Shown here: in pieces, positions 61,430 through 64,000 of the stretch | How positions within the stretch are numbered: position 1 is the stretch's first letter | Layout of the letters: each line of letters begins with the position of its first letter | Made by a program: the position numbers and the translations under genes | Assembly: GCF_030127125.1 (NCBI RefSeq) | Contig: NZ_CP126156.1 | Span: 620,001 to 684,000 of the forward strand | Reading direction: 5' to 3' | Length of the DNA stretch: 64,000 nucleotides | Source: Halobaculum litoreum | GTDB taxonomy: Archaea > Halobacteriota > Halobacteria > Halobacteriales > Haloferacaceae | Notes under the pieces: model-generated | Seen by the model: only the letters and a program-made list of their open reading frames with translations | What the model was told of the DNA's origin: nothing | Database searches by the model: none

Positions 61430-61816
61430 TCAGAAGGGAGCCTGCGGCCCCTCGTCGTCCTCGCCGTCCGAGGACTCGCCGGGGAACGAGGGGGACATGC
61501 CGCCGTCGGAGTGACCCATGCCGCCGAGGTCGCCGTCCGCGCCCGAACCCATCCCGGTGTCGGCGACGACCTCGTTGATCTCGGGGATCTCCTTGGTCAT
61601 GCGCGACTTGATCGCCTGGATCGTCATCGGCGAGATGCCGCACCCGGAGCAGGCGCCGCCCAGCGAGATGTGGACCTCGCCCGTCTCGCGGTCGAGGTGC
61701 TGGATGGCCGCGCTCCCGCCGTGCATCTGGATCTGCGGGAAGTTGCGGCGCAGGAAGTTCGTCACGCGCTCGCGCAGTTCGTCCTCGCCGCCGTCGTCCT
61801 GAGAGTCGGCGCTCAT
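61430..61816 (-). CDS. NifU-type iron-sulfur scaffold protein
   Basis: 128 residues. The conserved Cys pair CSGCGISP (Cys56 and Cys59) in LGGACSGCGISPMTIQAI binds or delivers an Fe-S cluster. Preceded by the NifU helix NFLRRNFPQIQMHGG. A Gly/Ser/Met acidic C-terminal tail is haloarchaeal. ATG 61816 has a perfect TATA box at 61840-61848. Confidence 0.92.
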   Translation of the reverse strand: MSADSQDDGGEDELRERVTNFLRRNFPQIQMHGGSAAIQHLDRETGEVHISLGGACSGCGISPMTIQAIKSRMTKEIPEINEVVADTGMGSGADGDLGGMGHSDGGMSPSFPGESSDGEDDEGPQAPF

Positions 61817-61839
61817 ACGTGAGGTGAGTGGGGCGACGT

Positions 61840-61848
61840 GTATATACC
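61840..61848 (-). promoter_or_regulatory. TATA box of the NifU-type gene
   Basis: Minus-strand ggtatatac, centred 28 nt before ATG 61816: leaderless promoter. Confidence 0.7.
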
Positions 61849-61982
61849 TTGCTTCGACGGGGGCGCCGCGGCCGCGACCGTTCCGAGGAGGGACACACCG
61901 GATTTCGAGTGCTCCGATCCCGCGGGACACGCCCGGGGGTCGACCCGCCGTCGGCGGCCGCGACGCCGCGAGCCGGCTGGAG

Positions 61983-62056
61983 AGCCGGGGGCGGGATTCG
62001 AACCCGCGAAGTCTCGATTACAAGTCGAGTGCATGCACCGCCCATGCTCCCCCGGC
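61983..62056 (-). tRNA. tRNA-Thr (anticodon UGU)
   Basis: 74-nt cloverleaf. Acceptor GCCGGGG (62050-62056) pairs with CCCCGGC (61984-61990). Anticodon stem-loop CTCGA-CTTGTAA-TCGAG gives UGU. T-arm GCGGGTTCGAATCCCGC. No intron and CCA not encoded. A TATA-like ttaaac lies about 30 nt upstream on the minus strand, within the adjacent GNAT gene's 3' end. Confidence 0.94.
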
Positions 62057-62083
62057 GCGGTGCGTTACTACTGGAGCCTCCGT

Positions 62084-62626
62084 TTAATTGCTATCGCTTC
62101 CGGCACCGGGCAAGTGCTTCTCCAACTCGACGCGGTGGAGCGCGTAGCCGTGCCGTTCGTAGAAGCGGCGGGCGTTCGTGTTGGCGGCCATCGCCTCCAA
62201 CGACACGACGTCGGCGCCGCCGTCGGCCAACAGGGCCTCGGCGCGTTCGAGCAGCCGCGATCCGACGCCCCGGTCCCGGTACGCCGGTCGCACGTAGAGG
62301 TTGTACACGACCCCGCGGGCGACGTCCTGGGCGTATCGGCCGTCCTCCCGGCCGAAGCTGACGAACCCCACGAGGTCGTCGCCGTCGTCGTCGCCTCGGT
62401 CCGGGCCGCGAGCCGTCGCGACCAACAGTCCGCCGGAGACGGCCGCGCGCGCGACCGCGTCGGCGGCCGCGGTACGGTTGGGACCGGCGAGCAGGTGGGT
62501 CCCGTGCGGTCGCTGACCCTCGGCGAGTTCGATCCACAGGCCGGCGACCGCGTCGACGTCCTCGATGCTCCCCCGTTCGATCGCGACGCGCCCGCCGCTC
62601 CCGTCGTCCGAGCCGTCGCGAGTCAT
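62084..62626 (-). CDS. GNAT family N-acetyltransferase
   Basis: 180 residues, with the acetyl-CoA loop RPAYRDRGVGSRLLERAEALL and the later NTNARRFYERHGY helix-strand. Probably a protein or small-molecule acetyltransferase (RimI-like). ATG 62626. Its stop lies 27 nt before the tRNA-Thr gene, which is on the same strand. Confidence 0.9.
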   Translation of the reverse strand: MTRDGSDDGSGGRVAIERGSIEDVDAVAGLWIELAEGQRPHGTHLLAGPNRTAAADAVARAAVSGGLLVATARGPDRGDDDGDDLVGFVSFGREDGRYAQDVARGVVYNLYVRPAYRDRGVGSRLLERAEALLADGGADVVSLEAMAANTNARRFYERHGYALHRVELEKHLPGAGSDSN

Positions 62627-62715
62627 CGATGGGACGTGCGTGCCGCCCGGGCTTGGCGTTTGTGCCGCCGGGAGAACCTGTCGGCGCGTCGACCATCCGG
62701 CGGCGCTGAAAGAAC

Positions 62716-62724
62716 GGTTAAGTG
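62716..62724 (+). promoter_or_regulatory. TATA-like element upstream of the livH gene
   Basis: ggttaagtg, about 40 nt before ATG 62762. An SD-like gagaagga (62748-62755) lies 6 nt before the ATG, so a short leader is likely. Confidence 0.45.
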
Positions 62725-62761
62725 TATCGGGCCACCTCTCGAACCGTGAGAAGGAACACCA

Positions 62762-63871
62762 ATGGGCATTAGCGAAACGTACACACGCGGCAGAGAACTC
62801 GCCGTCGAACGGCCGTTCGTCCTCGTCGTGGCGGCCGTCCTCGCGCTGCTCGGGTTCGACGTCGTCCGCCAGTTGGCGACGCCCGGCGGGCTGTCGACCG
62901 CCCGACTCGCCACGTATCTCTGGGACGGGCTCGTCGTCGGCCTCTCGATCGGGCTCGCCGGCGTCGGCCTCTCGATGACGTACAGCATCCTGAACTTCGC
63001 GAACTTCGGTCACGGCGACTACGTCACCTCCGGCGCGTTCGCCGGCTGGGCGGTGACGTGGCTGTTCGCCGGCGCCGGCCAGTTCGACCTGTCGACGCTG
63101 CTGTTCATCGGCTCGCTGTCGACGACCGACCTCGGCGTGTCGATCCTGTCGACGCCGCTGGCGATCGTCGTCGGCCTCGTCGTCGCGGCGGCCGCCGCGA
63201 TCGTCCTCTCGCTGGCGATCGACCGGGTCGTCTACCGGCCGATGCGCGACCAGGAGGGGATCGCCCTGTTGATCGCGTCGATCGGCGTCGCGCTGGCGCT
63301 GCGCTACACGATCTACATCGTGTTCGGCCAGCGCACCCGCGGGCTCACCGACGCGCAGTCGGTGCCCGAGCTCGCGCTGCCGGTCGGCGGCGGCCAGACG
63401 CTCGCCATCGGCGGCCACGAGGTCACGCTCGTCGTCGTCGCCGCGACGCTCATGTTGGGCGTCCACCTCCTCTTGCAGACCACGAAGCTTGGGAAGGCGA
63501 TGCGCGCGATGGCCGACAACGAGGACCTCGCGCGCGTCACCGGGATCCCCACCGAGCGGGTCGTCCGCTTCACCTGGATCATCGGCGGCGGGCTCGCGGG
63601 CGCCGGCGGCTTCCTCATCGCGCTCGAACGCGGCGCGATGAACTTCCAGTTCGGCTGGGTCCTCCTGCTGCTCATCTTCGCGGCGGTCATCCTCGGCGGC
63701 ATCGGATCCATCTACGGCGCGATGTTCGGCGGCGTGACGATGGGGCTCGCACAGAACCTCTCGCTGGTGTGGATCCCCAGCGAGTTCTCCACGGTCGCCG
63801 CCTTCGGCGTCATGATCTTCGTCCTGCTGTTCAAGCCGGAGGGGCTGTTCTCCGGGGTGACGACGGCATGA
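62762..63871 (+). CDS. livH: Branched-chain amino acid ABC transporter permease (LivH-like)
   Basis: 369 residues, about eight spans. SILNFANFGHGDYVTSGAFAG and YRPMRDQEGIALLIASIGVALALRY are the LivH signatures, and GKAMRAMADNEDLARVTGI is the conserved ABC-facing loop. Imports branched-chain amino acids with LivM, LivG/F and a binding protein. Its TGA overlaps the next ATG by 4 bases. Confidence 0.94.
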   Translation: MGISETYTRGRELAVERPFVLVVAAVLALLGFDVVRQLATPGGLSTARLATYLWDGLVVGLSIGLAGVGLSMTYSILNFANFGHGDYVTSGAFAGWAVTWLFAGAGQFDLSTLLFIGSLSTTDLGVSILSTPLAIVVGLVVAAAAAIVLSLAIDRVVYRPMRDQEGIALLIASIGVALALRYTIYIVFGQRTRGLTDAQSVPELALPVGGGQTLAIGGHEVTLVVVAATLMLGVHLLLQTTKLGKAMRAMADNEDLARVTGIPTERVVRFTWIIGGGLAGAGGFLIALERGAMNFQFGWVLLLLIFAAVILGGIGSIYGAMFGGVTMGLAQNLSLVWIPSEFSTVAAFGVMIFVLLFKPEGLFSGVTTA

Positions 63872-64000
63872 GTTCGCCCACGGAGACCGCCGACGCCTCG
63901 GCCGCGACCGGCGCCGGCGACGGCCGCGAGATCCCCGGGTGGACGCCGTACCGCGCGTGGTTCCGCGACCAGTGGGCGCAGGGCGGCGCCGTCGCGTGGG
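63868..64000 (+). CDS. LivM-like permease, N-terminal fragment running off the window
   Basis: ATG 63868 overlaps the livH TGA (ATGA). The 44 visible residues (ending RAWFRDQWAQGGAVAW) are an Ala/Thr/Gly-rich leader before the first span, as in haloarchaeal LivM. Identification rests on the operon position. Confidence 0.7.
   Translation, partial: MSSPTETADASAATGAGDGREIPGWTPYRAWFRDQWAQGGAVAW

Overview
The window is chromosomal DNA from an extremely halophilic archaeon (class Halobacteria). The signs are very high G+C, strongly acidic predicted proteins, leaderless starts with a TATA-like box about 27 nt upstream, many GTG starts and ATGA/GTGA overlaps. Archaeal and haloarchaeal marker genes are present: Nop5-fibrillarin, Dph2, DacZ, archaeal MAT, archaeal CoaD, AglF-type uridylyltransferase and haloarchaeal GshA. 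Genus cannot be fixed from the sequence. There is no rRNA, IS element, provirus or CRISPR array. It reads as ordinary core chromosome with three tRNA genes (Leu-UAG, Lys-CUU, Thr-UGU, all on the minus strand).

Layout. 0-10 kb: a REC-PAS-PAS histidine kinase running off the left edge, a HisG-like protein, an acidic coiled-coil protein, UspA, a UlaG-like metallo-hydrolase, a small ORF, a membrane protein, a Tat lipoprotein, dph2 and phzF. 10-17 kb: a cation/Ca2+ exchanger, a MinD-like plus RecA-like pair, YlbF, SlyD-type FKBP, CYTH protein, methionine adenosyltransferase, thioredoxin. 17-27 kb: cysK, alpha/beta hydrolase, a DUF255/YyaL protein, purD, a hexapeptide acyltransferase, and a dacZ-mscS pair that places c-di-AMP synthesis next to a mechanosensitive channel. 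27-38 kb: tRNA-Leu, a single-cyclin TFB-like protein, coaD, an HTH regulator, gshA, the nop5-fibrillarin operon, a class V aminotransferase, UspA, MFS, a thioesterase, tRNA-Lys with a duplicated 3' end, and a TrkA-N/DHH phosphoesterase.

38-52 kb: PRC-barrel protein; a LutC/LutB-A type lactate-oxidation operon divergent from a giant FAD/Fe-S D-lactate (or glycolate) dehydrogenase; an aminotransferase; a coupled DUF123-Ogt DNA-repair pair; an Mrr-like/SRPBCC pair; a DUF1998-type DEAD/DEAH helicase. 51-56 kb: a complete Tat-lipoprotein sugar ABC importer operon with an inverted-repeat operator and a possible 8-codon leaderless upstream ORF. 56-64 kb: membrane and zinc-ribbon proteins, msrA, a second RecA-like protein, a CHY zinc-finger protein, a glucose-1-phosphate uridylyltransferase, a NifU-type scaffold, tRNA-Thr, GNAT, and the start of a branched-chain amino-acid (Liv) permease operon running off the right edge.

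Functional threads are thiol/sulfur metabolism (mat, thioredoxin, cysK, gshA, msrA, NifU), c-di-AMP and osmotic control (dacZ, mscS, DHH/TrkA-N protein), lactate oxidation and sugar import.

A striking quality issue: at least five genes in the first 36 kb (histidine kinase, phzF, the MinD-like gene twice, the YyaL gene, thioesterase) can each be restored to a full-length family member by adding one base, in or next to G/C-rich sequence. Clustered single-base losses of this kind point to assembly error more than to real pseudogenes.
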